The notes under the pieces were generated by a model that was given only the letters and a program-made list of their open reading frames with translations, ran no database searches and was not told the DNA's origin. The translations under genes and the position numbers were made by a program. A DNA stretch of 64,000 nucleotides, from the NCBI GenBank assembly GCA_903926205.1, contig CAIYID010000031.1, forward strand, positions 62,001 through 126,000, written 5' to 3'. Source of the stretch: an uncultured Bdellovibrionales bacterium (lineage in GTDB: Bacteria; Bdellovibrionota; Bdellovibrionia; Bdellovibrionales; Bdellovibrionaceae). This document shows, in pieces, positions 24,320 to 32,962 of the stretch (its first letter is position 1; each line of letters opens with the position of its first letter).

Positions 24320-24433
24320 TTAATGCCCCACAACCACCCCCCAACAACCAAGCGGTCGACTCAATATCAAAAAAAACAAAACCAAAATCACGAAACTAAA
24401 CTCAAGAAATGAGGGAGAGGCGTGTTTCAACAT
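24320..24433 (-). CDS. Small hydrophobic ORF (37 residues) in the lexA-imuA locus
   Basis: The ATG at 24433 overlaps the imuA stop region by 7 nt, with AGGAG 7 nt upstream, so translational coupling is likely. The peptide starts MLKHASPSFLEF, has one membrane span (FVILVLFFLIL) and ends SRPLGCWGVVVGH. It does not resemble an ImuB N-terminus. Small SOS-induced membrane peptides exist elsewhere (SidA in Caulobacter, TisB in E. coli), but no sequence similarity is claimed. Confidence 0.5.
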   Translation of the reverse strand: MLKHASPSFLEFSFVILVLFFLILSRPLGCWGVVVGH

Positions 24434-25110
24434 AAATAGGCTCCTGTCTGATGACGGTATTGGTGTTGAACTTCATAACTGATATCTGCATGAACCATGC
24501 TTCCTGCAATCGTAAACGGTGTTGGACGGTGAAGCGCCCGTCGAACCGTATAAAATTCGCGCTGGCATTCAATAACAAGAGCAAACAGTGGATTCACAAC
24601 GAGTTGTTTTAAATGAGAAATTAAAACCAATGCGACTCGGTGAAGTCGTGCTAAGTTTTTTAGTTTTTGAATTTGATGGTGCTTTAAAGAAAACTGAGAA
24701 AGATGACAACCAATCATTTCAAAAAGTCCACTGCTCAACATCTCTTGCAAAATCCAAAAAAGTTGCTCTGGCTGTTGCGGCTTCTTCACGACAAGCAGTC
24801 TTTCCAAGTCCACTTTTTCTTGTAACTGCGAACTCGGTAAAAGTTCCCAGTCGGAATTTACCCATGCCACCCACTTTTCGCTTTTGTGAATTTGAGCGAC
24901 GGTTTGCAACCACAAACTGGTGGCCCCCGTACCGGGTTTGCCATGCAGGAGCGTAAGATCTCCTTTCGGAAGACCCCTCCACAAGAAAAAGTCATCAAAA
25001 ATGCTAATTCCAGTGGCCACGCCCTCTGGGGGCTTCAATTGATCGAGGGACATTGGATTTTGCCCCATCCGTTCTCGAAGTTCCTCGATGATATTTTTTG
25101 GTTCAGACAT
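24427..25110 (-). CDS. ImuA-like RecA-fold protein with degenerate Walker A
   Basis: A 227-residue RecA-like protein: GISIFDDFFLWRGLPKGDL, LLHGKPGTGATSLWLQT, then WVNSDW and a short SHLKQL strand. The P-loop reads GKPGTGAT, with Ala63 where RecA/ImuA relatives usually have the catalytic Lys, so ATP hydrolysis is doubtful. ImuA proteins work with ImuB and DnaE2 in SOS mutagenesis. It sits 118 bp downstream of lexA on the same strand with a strong AAGGGGGAAG before ATG 25110. No LexA box was seen in the gap, so it may be read from the lexA promoter. Confidence 0.72.
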   Translation of the reverse strand: MSEPKNIIEELRERMGQNPMSLDQLKPPEGVATGISIFDDFFLWRGLPKGDLTLLHGKPGTGATSLWLQTVAQIHKSEKWVAWVNSDWELLPSSQLQEKVDLERLLVVKKPQQPEQLFWILQEMLSSGLFEMIGCHLSQFSLKHHQIQKLKNLARLHRVALVLISHLKQLVVNPLFALVIECQREFYTVRRALHRPTPFTIAGSMVHADISYEVQHQYRHQTGAYLC

Positions 25111-25228
25111 AGCTTCCCCCTTCTTTGGAAAAATCCAAAGCTAAACATTGATCGACAAAGGTTGACCTTTATTAAGACCGAGCGTCGATCTTAAAGTTTC
25201 GTTTTTTCACTTTTTGATTTTTATAATC

Positions 25229-25990
25229 TTAAAATTTTCGTAACAATCCAACGAGCACACCTTGGATATCCACTTTATTTGGCGGGTACCACATAGAGCT
25301 CATTGTGGAATTCGCTGGTCGCAGCTCGATCATTTTCTCTTTTATTTCTGGATGAGGCCTTAGAAAATAACGTTTGACGGTCGATTCATTTTCTATGGAA
25401 GCAACAACAATTTCTCCGTTGCTCGCGTTAGCCTGTTTTTGCACCAAAATAATATCTCCGTCGAAAATACCATCTTCAATCATCGAGCTTCCCGAAACTT
25501 TTAATGCAAAAGTCTTGTTTGAGTTTCGCACCAGCGAAGGTGGAACATCCACCGTTTCATCATGAGTGAAGGCTTCAAGTGGAAGACCCGCAGCCACCTT
25601 GCCAAGAAGAGGAACTGAAATAACTTCTTCACGAGTTGTTGTAATTGCAGACTCATAATCATTTTGGATATGCGCTTTTTGCACCATTTTTAAAACAGTC
25701 TGTTGAACTGAATTTGAGGAATGTAAAATCTGGATTGCCCGCTTTTGGTTCGAAGGAATTGCGATGTAACCTTTTTGAATCAATTGCTTCAGATAATTTT
25801 GCACTGAATTAAATGACGCAAAACCAAAGTGATCTTTGATTTCCTGATAGGAGGGAGAAATTCCCCTTTCGGAAAGACTCTGTTCAACATAAGCAAGAAC
25901 GGTTTTTTCCTTCTCTGTTAACGCAGGAATTAATTTATTTGAATTATTAATTAAATTCACATTGTTGTTCGAATTTGTGTTGTCACTCAT
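25229..25990 (-). CDS. lexA: SOS repressor LexA
   Basis: A 253-residue LexA. The N-terminal winged helix (~22-90: LTEKEKTVLAYVEQSL, GISPSYQEIKDHFGF) is preceded by an unusual Asn-rich leader (residues 2-18). The cleavage site is Ala134-Gly135 (KVAAGLPL). The catalytic dyad is Ser169 in SGSSM and Lys206 in STVKRYF. A ~30-residue linker insertion makes it longer than E. coli LexA (202). AAGAGG lies 6 nt before the ATG. The gene is probably autoregulated through the operator at 26035-26045. Confidence 0.95.
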   Translation of the reverse strand: MSDNTNSNNNVNLINNSNKLIPALTEKEKTVLAYVEQSLSERGISPSYQEIKDHFGFASFNSVQNYLKQLIQKGYIAIPSNQKRAIQILHSSNSVQQTVLKMVQKAHIQNDYESAITTTREEVISVPLLGKVAAGLPLEAFTHDETVDVPPSLVRNSNKTFALKVSGSSMIEDGIFDGDIILVQKQANASNGEIVVASIENESTVKRYFLRPHPEIKEKMIELRPANSTMSSMWYPPNKVDIQGVLVGLLRKF

Positions 25991-26034
25991 AGCAACCTCT
26001 TAGTAGCGAGTCCTTGTCCAAACATACACACAAC

Positions 26035-26051
26035 TTACAGTGTAAATTATA
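26035..26051 (-). promoter_or_regulatory. LexA operator and -10 box of lexA
   Basis: The palindrome TTACAGTGTAA (26035-26045) fits the TTAC-N3-GTAA box reported, as I recall, for B. bacteriovorus LexA. Read on the minus strand, a perfect TATAAT (26051-26046) directly abuts it, so bound LexA would cover the transcription start. A TTGACT lies nearby but at a wrong distance from that -10. Confidence 0.8.
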
Positions 26052-26152
26052 TGTAAGTCAAGACCTCTAATGGGAACTAGACACTCGTCGAAAAAAATGC
26101 ATAACTATCTGATATTTATTAGTAATTATATTCTTATGCGCTGGGATTACAG

Positions 26153-27931
26153 ATGAAACAAAAACTATCACTCAACTTTTTTTCTTATTTTTTTATTTTC
26201 TTTCTCATCTTTTTTTCACTCAATTCCATGGGCACTGAAAGCTCCCTAGAGACTTGCTCAGAGGTTGCTCACGGAGAAAATTTCTTTTTACAAAAATGCG
26301 AGAACTTGCATGTTCTTACCTTACAAGGAACGCCAACGGAGCGTGCGCAACTTCATGGTCAAATGCTAAAAAAATATTTAAGCAGAGATGTCTTTAATTA
26401 TTTTTCCGACCGTATTTTAAAAGAAACAAGTCAAAAAAATCTCTTTATCAAATGGACGGCTTCCCTGTTTTATAACTGGTGGGTGAATCGGATGATGAGC
26501 CATGCGCCAACTGAGTTTATTGATGAAATAAAAGCGATGGCAGAGGGGGCTGAGGCTGATTTTCAAACCATAAAACGCGCCATGGCTCTGCCCGACACCG
26601 CCTCGGTTTTCGCGGCACTGCCAATTCGAGGCTTGTTTAAAACTTTGTTTGTTATGGGCTGCACGAGTGTCGCTCGGCAATCCGAAGACGGAAATTTCGT
26701 TTACGGTCGAAACTTGGAATTTTCAGGAACTAAAGTTTTTGATGAACATCCTTTAATGACTATTCAAATACCTAAAGAAGGGTCCAACGAACTCAAACAT
26801 ATTACCTTCGGCGCCGACGGCGTCCAGTTTGGCGGGATCACTGGAGTGAATGAAGCCGGTATTGCAATTGCAATTCACCAGCTCGTCACGAGTGACTCAG
26901 ATTCATTCGGTGTTCCTATGATTTTTGTGGGCGAATTAGTTTTACGCCAAGCTAAAACACTAGATGAAGCCCAAGAAATAATAAATAAAAATCGACCCGG
27001 ACCTATGTGGGTTTTTGTTTTAGCAGACATCAATCGCAAAGAAGCAAGAGCGCTTGAAGTCTCCGCTAAATATTTAAACGCACGAAAAATGGAGACCAAT
27101 ATTTTTGGTCAAACAAATCATATCATGGGGCCAGAGCAACAAAAGGACTTTGCTTCTCAAGGTTGGATTGACAACTCTCACTTTCGCGAAAACATGACTC
27201 GATCGCTTATTTCCCAGGACAAATCAGTGACAGCAGAATCCGCCGCAAAAGTTTTGAGTTTTCAAAGTAATCAGCAAGGTCAGCTCACCGCCAATCGCGA
27301 CATTTTAAAGGCGATCACAATACAATCGGTGATTTTTGAGAACAAAAATTCGATTAAAAAAATCTTCGTTAGTTTTGAATCTGCACCAACTTCCAGTGGT
27401 AAATTTGCTGAATTTCAGTGGCAGCAATTATTTGCTGCCTCCCCGAAAGGAACCAATTCAAAGCTCGAATTTATTGTTCAAAATCTTTCACACACCCCTC
27501 CTGAAGTTCGGGATAATCAAAAAAAACTTGCCCACGTTGCTTGGCTCTCTGAAGAAAAAAAGTACTTCGAGCTGACTGAATTTTTAAAAGATCATCCAAC
27601 AGCCAGCGCCAAGCTCATGCGAGCAACAGCTTTTCTGAATTTGGAAAAATATTCCGAAGCCCAAGCTCTCATCGAAGAAAATCGTCATCGTACAGATTTA
27701 ACACCTACGGAAGTTAAAAGTGGGCACTGGTTGGAACTTTTTATTAAAGTACGGACTCACCAAGATATAGAAGCAAAACAAATGGCTAAAAACTTGGAAA
27801 GTCTCTATTCCGACGATCATGAGTTTCACGTGATTTTGCATAAAATTGCTCTCGGTGAAGACCTGGGAATGTTCGAGAAATCCGTGAATTTCTCTATCTT
27901 CTCAGGCGGAGTGAGTAGCCATCTTTTTTAA
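26153..27931 (+). CDS. Exported C45/choloylglycine-type Ntn hydrolase with helical tail
   Basis: A 592-residue protein with signal peptide (~1-27, KLSLNFFSYFFIFFLIFF). Residues ~60-400 match the C45 peptidase/phospholipase-B-like fold: GTPTERAQLHGQML, GCTSVARQSEDGNFVYGRNLEF with the likely nucleophile Cys in GCTS, GGITGVNEAGIAIAIHQL and NIFGQTNHI. These enzymes cleave amide or ester bonds after maturation at the Cys. Residues ~440-560 look like helical (TPR-like) repeats. Divergent from lexA by 162 bp. GGGA precedes the ATG. Confidence 0.75.
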   Translation: MKQKLSLNFFSYFFIFFLIFFSLNSMGTESSLETCSEVAHGENFFLQKCENLHVLTLQGTPTERAQLHGQMLKKYLSRDVFNYFSDRILKETSQKNLFIKWTASLFYNWWVNRMMSHAPTEFIDEIKAMAEGAEADFQTIKRAMALPDTASVFAALPIRGLFKTLFVMGCTSVARQSEDGNFVYGRNLEFSGTKVFDEHPLMTIQIPKEGSNELKHITFGADGVQFGGITGVNEAGIAIAIHQLVTSDSDSFGVPMIFVGELVLRQAKTLDEAQEIINKNRPGPMWVFVLADINRKEARALEVSAKYLNARKMETNIFGQTNHIMGPEQQKDFASQGWIDNSHFRENMTRSLISQDKSVTAESAAKVLSFQSNQQGQLTANRDILKAITIQSVIFENKNSIKKIFVSFESAPTSSGKFAEFQWQQLFAASPKGTNSKLEFIVQNLSHTPPEVRDNQKKLAHVAWLSEEKKYFELTEFLKDHPTASAKLMRATAFLNLEKYSEAQALIEENRHRTDLTPTEVKSGHWLELFIKVRTHQDIEAKQMAKNLESLYSDDHEFHVILHKIALGEDLGMFEKSVNFSIFSGGVSSHLF

Positions 27932-27959
27932 TCAGTGAACGAGCTCTCTCTGCGAAGCT

Positions 27960-29081
27960 TTATTGAATCCGGGAGTCCCAGCGTTTCCAGGCAATAGCTT
28001 CGATTTCTTTTGCCAAAACCAAATGATTGGAAAGAATTGTGTAAAATTCGGCCATATCAATTTGTAAGAGAATGGAATCTCGTTGTGCCTGCGCCGTGGC
28101 CGTGCGTTTTCCGCCACTCACCATTAAGGCAACTTCACCGAAAATTCCCCCTTGGTTCAGCGCTCGTAGTGATTTTCCTTTTTGAGTGAAAACAATGCTA
28201 CCTTGAATGATAATATACAAACAAGTTCCAGGATCACCCTCTCTTGTGAGAACCATTCCTTCTTTTGCATTTATAATTTTACCAGCAAAAACCAGACTAT
28301 CTAAAGTCTCAGAAGGGACATGCGAAAAAACTTCTGAAGCTAATAGACCTTGTAAAACCCAAAAGCGCTGTTGCAAAGCATCGGCTTTACCTGAATCAAC
28401 AAGACCCTCAAGTTCTGGATGGTGATCAATAACGGCTAAGGTTGTCGGCTGCAAAGAAATCACATCAGCCCCGCGCGGGCGCCCCAATAAAAAGCCCCCT
28501 TCACCGAAAATCGATCCTTCCGGAATCGTGCTCATTAGCTGACGTTTTCCGTCAGGAAAAATTCGATAGACGCCCACCGTTCCTTTAATCATGGCATACA
28601 TTTCTTTTGAGAAATCACCCATTTTACAAATTCGAGTGTTCGCAGGAATGTTTTGTATGCGCGTGTGACGAATAAAAAGATTTAAAATATCTTTTTGCAA
28701 AGTTCGAAAAAACGGAAGATTTTTAATCAAATCTGGATTAGCGACAACCTGTCCCCTGTTAAGAGCAATGTCTTTAACTCCTGCCGCCGAGCTGTTGTTA
28801 ATCATATTAAAGTAAGACTGAAATTCTGGATTCGCGATCCAACGTAAATTCACTAGAGCTTCCACTAAACTATAGATTTCACGAAAAGAAACCACCCAGC
28901 CTTTTTCAATAAAATCCAAAACCATTTTATTAAGACTCATTCCCTGAGCTAAATGATCGAAATATTCATACTGTCTCGCTGAAATTTCTAAAGTTTGTTT
29001 GCCGACCTCAAGCAAATAGTGCTCGCCTTTTTGTTTTACACTGATTGGGGCAAACTTGATCGGACGCTGTTCAATCCACAT
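27960..29081 (-). CDS. Protein with two cyclic-nucleotide-binding domains
   Basis: About 373 residues. The N-terminal ~110 residues are unassigned (LEISARQYEYFDHLAQGMS). Two Crp-type cNMP domains follow: ~125-235 (KMGDFSKEMYAMIKGTVGV, GSIFGEGGFLLGRPRGA) and ~255-360 (TREGDPGTCLYIIIQGSI, GGIFGEVALMVSGGKRTATA). The second has the phosphate-binding GEVAL...RTA pattern. No HTH, so it is not a transcription factor of CRP type. ATG 29081 is chosen; a TTG at 29120 is in frame. Neither start has a clear ribosome binding site. It converges on the C45 gene with a 28-bp gap. Confidence 0.85.
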   Translation of the reverse strand: MWIEQRPIKFAPISVKQKGEHYLLEVGKQTLEISARQYEYFDHLAQGMSLNKMVLDFIEKGWVVSFREIYSLVEALVNLRWIANPEFQSYFNMINNSSAAGVKDIALNRGQVVANPDLIKNLPFFRTLQKDILNLFIRHTRIQNIPANTRICKMGDFSKEMYAMIKGTVGVYRIFPDGKRQLMSTIPEGSIFGEGGFLLGRPRGADVISLQPTTLAVIDHHPELEGLVDSGKADALQQRFWVLQGLLASEVFSHVPSETLDSLVFAGKIINAKEGMVLTREGDPGTCLYIIIQGSIVFTQKGKSLRALNQGGIFGEVALMVSGGKRTATAQAQRDSILLQIDMAEFYTILSNHLVLAKEIEAIAWKRWDSRIQ

Positions 29082-29306
29082 GGGTAAGATCTTAAGCAGA
29101 ATAATGATTTCGAGAAACAAAATTGATGATTTTGGTCCAGTAAACGCAAATAACTCCCACTCATCATAAATCAGAATCTTCAGCTTTTTTAAACCTCACC
29201 AAACTTGTGGCTTGATGCGTCAATGTTGTGTGCAGGAATTCACTCGATGGACTCTTGCCAGTCTGCCAATTTCAGCTTAGAAGAAACGAATTATCAGGAG
29301 GCTTTC

Positions 29307-29591
29307 ATGGGAGAGTTTAGTTTAACGCACCTTTTGCTACTGGCGATTGTTGTTTTGATTTTTTTCGGACCAAGCCGCTTACCTGCTCTCGGTCAATCGT
29401 TGGGAAAAGCCATTCGTGGTTTCAAGCAAGGATTGAATGAGATCGATGCAGAAGCAAAACCCGTGCAAGAGGCTCCACCGACTCAATTAAAGTCTGGAAC
29501 ACACTCGACGCTAACATCAGGTGACCAAACCACCACAGCCCAGGGCCATTTGTCAGGAACTCAAACAGAAAAAGAGACACACAAGGTCTAA
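29307..29591 (+). CDS. tatA: Twin-arginine translocase TatA/E-like subunit
   Basis: A 94-residue protein: short N-terminus, one membrane helix (LTHLLLLAIVVLIFFGP), the hinge FGPSRLPALGQSLGKAIRGF that defines TatA, an amphipathic helix, then a Thr/Ser-rich polar tail. The ATG at 29307 is chosen because CAGGAGG sits 5 nt upstream; longer in-frame versions lack this. TatA builds the pore for folded proteins. TatC is not in the window. The next gene follows after 18 bp. Confidence 0.93.
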   Translation: MGEFSLTHLLLLAIVVLIFFGPSRLPALGQSLGKAIRGFKQGLNEIDAEAKPVQEAPPTQLKSGTHSTLTSGDQTTTAQGHLSGTQTEKETHKV

Positions 29592-29609
29592 ACAGGTAAT
29601 CTGTCTCTC

Positions 29610-30584
29610 GTGCAAAAGAGAGTCCTTTCGTTCATTTTTATTTCGATGATGTTTTTTTCTTCCTCAGTTTTTTCTCTGGAAGAAGTTTCTGTGAGTAAAG
29701 CAAATGAGGAAGCTCCAAAGACTGAGGCGCTTAAAGACCTTTGCTTGAAAACCTTGGGCTCTTTTCCTGGGCCTGAAGATAAAAGTCCTGATAAAAAAAA
29801 GAATACTCATACCAATCTAAATCCTGAGCCAAATATTTTAGCTGCGGTATGTTCTCAAATGCGAGTTCTTTCCGGCTGCGAAAGTGTTGAAAAAGTACCT
29901 ATCTATCATTACGAAAAAATGGGTTCCCATAAGTCCAAACAAAAAATTTTAGTTTTTTCCTTGATACATGGAGATGAAACACCTGCCGGAAGCGTTGCGC
30001 GGTTTTGGCTAGAGCGTCTTGAAACCATTAATCCAAGAAATTCTTGGCGAGTCGTCCCGGTGCTAAATCCCGATGGATTAAAACGAAAAACTAGAACTAA
30101 CGCCAACGGTGTTGATGTGAATCGCAATTTTCCGACGAGAGATTGGGTCTCAAAAGCCGTGTCTTATTGGAAAACAGAAGCTAAACAAAATCCCAGAAGA
30201 TTTCCCGGCCCCACGGCAGGAAGCGAGCCTGAAACTCGCTGCGCTCTAAAACACATCGAAGAATTCAAACCGGATTTAATCGTTTCAGTTCACACGCCCT
30301 TGAAAGTTTTAGATTTCGATGGTCCAAAAGTGCAGCCACCAAAATTTGAATATTTACCTTGGAAGAGTTTAGGCAACTATCCCGGAAGTCTTGGTCGCTA
30401 TATGTGGTTTGAGCGAAAAAAACCTGTATTGACCATGGAAATGAAAGAAGATTTGCCAAGCTCAACAAAACCTTTTTTAGAGCTTCAAGATATCATCGGA
30501 TTCTTGGTGAGTTTGGAGTTTGGCCAATTAAGAAGTCCTGACAAAAAAACGGAAAACCTCCCAGCGTCTCCGGTGAAAAAATAA
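29610..30584 (+). CDS. Exported M14 carboxypeptidase, MpaA-like murein peptide amidase
   Basis: A 324-residue protein with a GTG start and a signal peptide (QKRVLSFIFISMMFFSSSVFS). Zinc and substrate motifs of the M14 family are in order: LIHGDE (HxxE), NPDGLKRKTRTNANGVDVNRNFP (the Arg/Asn substrate pair region), VSVHTPLKVLDFDGP (third His) and LTMEMKED (catalytic Glu). This arrangement is that of MpaA, which cuts the gamma-D-Glu-mDAP bond in muropeptides, but MpaA of E. coli is cytoplasmic while this one has a signal. Fits with AmpG and wall turnover. Confidence 0.8.
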   Translation: MQKRVLSFIFISMMFFSSSVFSLEEVSVSKANEEAPKTEALKDLCLKTLGSFPGPEDKSPDKKKNTHTNLNPEPNILAAVCSQMRVLSGCESVEKVPIYHYEKMGSHKSKQKILVFSLIHGDETPAGSVARFWLERLETINPRNSWRVVPVLNPDGLKRKTRTNANGVDVNRNFPTRDWVSKAVSYWKTEAKQNPRRFPGPTAGSEPETRCALKHIEEFKPDLIVSVHTPLKVLDFDGPKVQPPKFEYLPWKSLGNYPGSLGRYMWFERKKPVLTMEMKEDLPSSTKPFLELQDIIGFLVSLEFGQLRSPDKKTENLPASPVKK

Positions 30585-30607
30585 TTGAATGTAAAAAAAT
30601 TTATACC

Positions 30608-31042
30608 CTAGTGAATCTCGCCACCCGAAGCCATGGCATGACGAATCTGCATATGTCGATCCTGACTGCTAATTAAATCGTCTTGAATTTTCGTGAGAGT
30701 CTCTACCAAATGCTCTTTAGCTAAACGAATAGCATCATAAATATCTTCATGAATAGCCTCGGCCTCAATCTTCTGTCCATCCTCAGTCAAAGAAATCGCA
30801 ATTCGATACATCTTTTTCAAAGTCGTCTTTTTTGGTAGACTCGATAGATCAAAAGCAAGAGTCACGTTTTCTGGCTCCTCATCAACTTGAGACAACAACT
30901 CCAACGGATTTTTTGCAACGACGCTGATAATTGTTTCCGGAGTGGAAAAAGGCTCAAAGTCCAAAATAGTTTGATAGATGAAGGACTTAACCTCCGGGCC
31001 AAGATTTTGCATAAGTACTTCTGGATTGAAGGTTCGCTTCAT
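30608..31042 (-). CDS. HPF/RaiA-like ribosome-associated protein (tentative)
   Basis: A 144-residue cytoplasmic protein. Residues ~75-130 (MYRIAISLTEDGQKIEAEAIHEDIYDAI then a helix with KEHLVETLTKIQDDL) follow the beta-strand/helix pattern of the S30EA fold, where the D-xY-xAI segment is typical of hibernation factors. The N-terminal part is divergent and no long-form C-terminal domain is present. A strong GAGGAGGAAT precedes ATG 31042. It could instead be an unrelated alpha/beta protein. Confidence 0.5.
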   Translation of the reverse strand: MKRTFNPEVLMQNLGPEVKSFIYQTILDFEPFSTPETIISVVAKNPLELLSQVDEEPENVTLAFDLSSLPKKTTLKKMYRIAISLTEDGQKIEAEAIHEDIYDAIRLAKEHLVETLTKIQDDLISSQDRHMQIRHAMASGGEIH

Positions 31043-31229
31043 ATAATTCCTCCTCTCTCCGTGGTCCTTCTATTATTATAACATGGGAATGAATTATTTC
31101 AGGTCAATGCTGGTCCAGTTCTTGAATTTATCCTTAAATCCAATTAGGACTTTAATAAACATACACCTGCATTATTTTGAGAATTAATCATATTTATAGC
31201 TGGTATTAGTTCTAATAGAGGGTTCAAAA

Positions 31230-31964
31230 TTGATATCAATTAGTCTTGAAAAAAACACCCCGACTTCGAAAAAATCAGAGATTAATATCGAGCCTAGTTG
31301 GCGCGCGCGACTGGACCAGGAATTTGAAAAACCTTACATGAAGGACTTGCAGCATTTTCTTAAATCTCAATACAAGACCGGGAAAATAATTTATCCCTCG
31401 AAGGATAAATATTTCGCCGCCTTTAATTTCACTCCTTTTAAAAAAACGAAAGTTGTTATTTTGGGACAAGATCCTTACCATGGCCCGGGACAAGCTCATG
31501 GCCTGTGTTTTTCCGTTCCACAAGGCGAAGCCATTCCTCCTTCCTTGCTAAATATTTACAAGGAGCTAAAAGCTGATTTAAAGCTAACCCCTGTTCATCA
31601 CGGAAATTTAGAATCCTGGGCGAAGCAAGGTGTGCTCTTGTTAAATTCTGTTCTCACTGTCGAAAATGGCAAAGCGGCAGCTCATCAAAAAAAGGGTTGG
31701 GAGCACTTCACAGATCAAGTCGTCCGGGAATTGAATGAAGGACGAGAACATTTGGTTTTTATTCTGTGGGGAGCTTACGCACAGAAAAAAGCTGCTTTCG
31801 TAGATAGAAATAAACATTTCGTGATTGAGTCTCCTCATCCCTCACCCCTTTCTTCGCACCGTGGATTTTTTGGCTCAAAACCCTTTTCAAAAACGAATGA
31901 CTATTTAAAACAACAAGGGCTAGCGCCCATCAATTGGCAATTGCCAGAAATGGAGAAAGAGTGA
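31230..31964 (+). CDS. ung: Uracil-DNA glycosylase (family 1)
   Basis: A 244-residue enzyme with GQDPYHGPGQAHGLCFSVP (catalytic Asp in the water-activating loop), LLNSVLTVENG and the DNA-intercalation loop ESPHPSPLSSHRGFFG (HPSPLSxxR). It removes uracil from DNA. TTG at 31230 is the start: GAGGG lies 8 nt upstream and there is no ATG until codon 37. The stop overlaps the GTG of aroB in a GTGA, so ung leads the shikimate operon. Confidence 0.95.
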   Translation: MISISLEKNTPTSKKSEINIEPSWRARLDQEFEKPYMKDLQHFLKSQYKTGKIIYPSKDKYFAAFNFTPFKKTKVVILGQDPYHGPGQAHGLCFSVPQGEAIPPSLLNIYKELKADLKLTPVHHGNLESWAKQGVLLLNSVLTVENGKAAAHQKKGWEHFTDQVVRELNEGREHLVFILWGAYAQKKAAFVDRNKHFVIESPHPSPLSSHRGFFGSKPFSKTNDYLKQQGLAPINWQLPEMEKE

Positions 31965-32962
31965 CACGGAAATGGACTCAAAATCATTTCATCAATCACC
32001 TTCCCACAAAGCTTCCAGTCAATGATTGTATTCTCATCTTTGATAAAATTTTACAGAAAGAATATTCCCCTTGGATTGGGAAATTTCCAAAACGAATATC
32101 TGTTTCTTCCGGAGAAAAATTAAAAGATGTAAAAGAGTTTCCTCATTGGATTGAAAAAATCGTCAACCTCAGCGCAGGAGTCCCGCGATCTCAATTGACC
32201 ATTGTGGTTTTTGGCGGTGGCTCCGTCGGAGATTTTGGCGGATTTGTTGCTAGCGTTTTAAAACGTGGTGTCCATTTAATTCAGATACCCAGCACTTGGT
32301 TGGCCGCAATGGATTCGGCTCACGGAGGAAAAACAGCGCTGAATGTTGGCCAAATAAAAAATCAAATTGGAACATTTTATTTAGCAGAAGAAACTTATTT
32401 AGTGAAAGACGTTTTACTGAATGTTCCAAAACCACAAATTAAGGAGTGTCTCGGTGAGTTTTATAAAATGGCACTTATCAGTGGCGGAAAACTCTGGAAC
32501 CAAGCAAAAAAGGAAGTTGCGCCCCAGCCAAGTTTTTTATGGAAGAATTTACCTGCACTGATTCAAGCAAAACTAAAAATAGTAAAAAAGGATCCTTTTG
32601 AGCAGAACGGTCTTCGTCATATTTTGAATCTTGGCCACACAGTAGGACATGTGCTGGAATCAGAGTTAGGATTGGCTCATGGAGAGGCTATTCATTTTGG
32701 ACTTTTATTCAGTTTGAATTGGGGCTCACAAATCGGATTTTACCCCGCAGCTGAGGCAACTCATCTTTTTCCATCTCAAGCGCTTTTAAAAGAGAAACTT
32801 AAATCCATTCGAAATCCCTCGAATAAATTATTGCAAGATAAAAAATTAGTTAAAGCACAGGAACTTCAATTTGTTTTTATTCAAAAACCAGGAAATATTT
32901 TAATTAAAAAAGTTAAAATTGATGAGCTACTTAAAGAATGGCGCAGACAATGTCAGGGCTAA
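31961..32962 (+). CDS. aroB: 3-dehydroquinate synthase
   Basis: A 333-residue protein; DAHP to 3-dehydroquinate, NAD- and metal-dependent. Motifs: GGGSVGDFGGFVASVLKRG, PSTWLAAMDSAHGGKTALN, ECLGEFYKMAL, LRHILNLGHTVGH and HGEAIHFGL with the metal-binding Glu and His residues. DSAHGGK replaces the common DSSVGGK. GTG 31961 is preferred (GGAGAAAGA just upstream; GTGA overlap with ung). It overlaps aroA by 25 bp. First in a gene order that mirrors the AROM protein. Confidence 0.92.
   Translation: MTRKWTQNHFINHLPTKLPVNDCILIFDKILQKEYSPWIGKFPKRISVSSGEKLKDVKEFPHWIEKIVNLSAGVPRSQLTIVVFGGGSVGDFGGFVASVLKRGVHLIQIPSTWLAAMDSAHGGKTALNVGQIKNQIGTFYLAEETYLVKDVLLNVPKPQIKECLGEFYKMALISGGKLWNQAKKEVAPQPSFLWKNLPALIQAKLKIVKKDPFEQNGLRHILNLGHTVGHVLESELGLAHGEAIHFGLLFSLNWGSQIGFYPAAEATHLFPSQALLKEKLKSIRNPSNKLLQDKKLVKAQELQFVFIQKPGNILIKKVKIDELLKEWRRQCQG

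Noticed and set aside
31083-31187. 34-codon ORF between the HPF-like gene and ung
   Set aside because: No ribosome binding site, no hydrophobic or conserved pattern, and it lies in the likely promoter region of ung.
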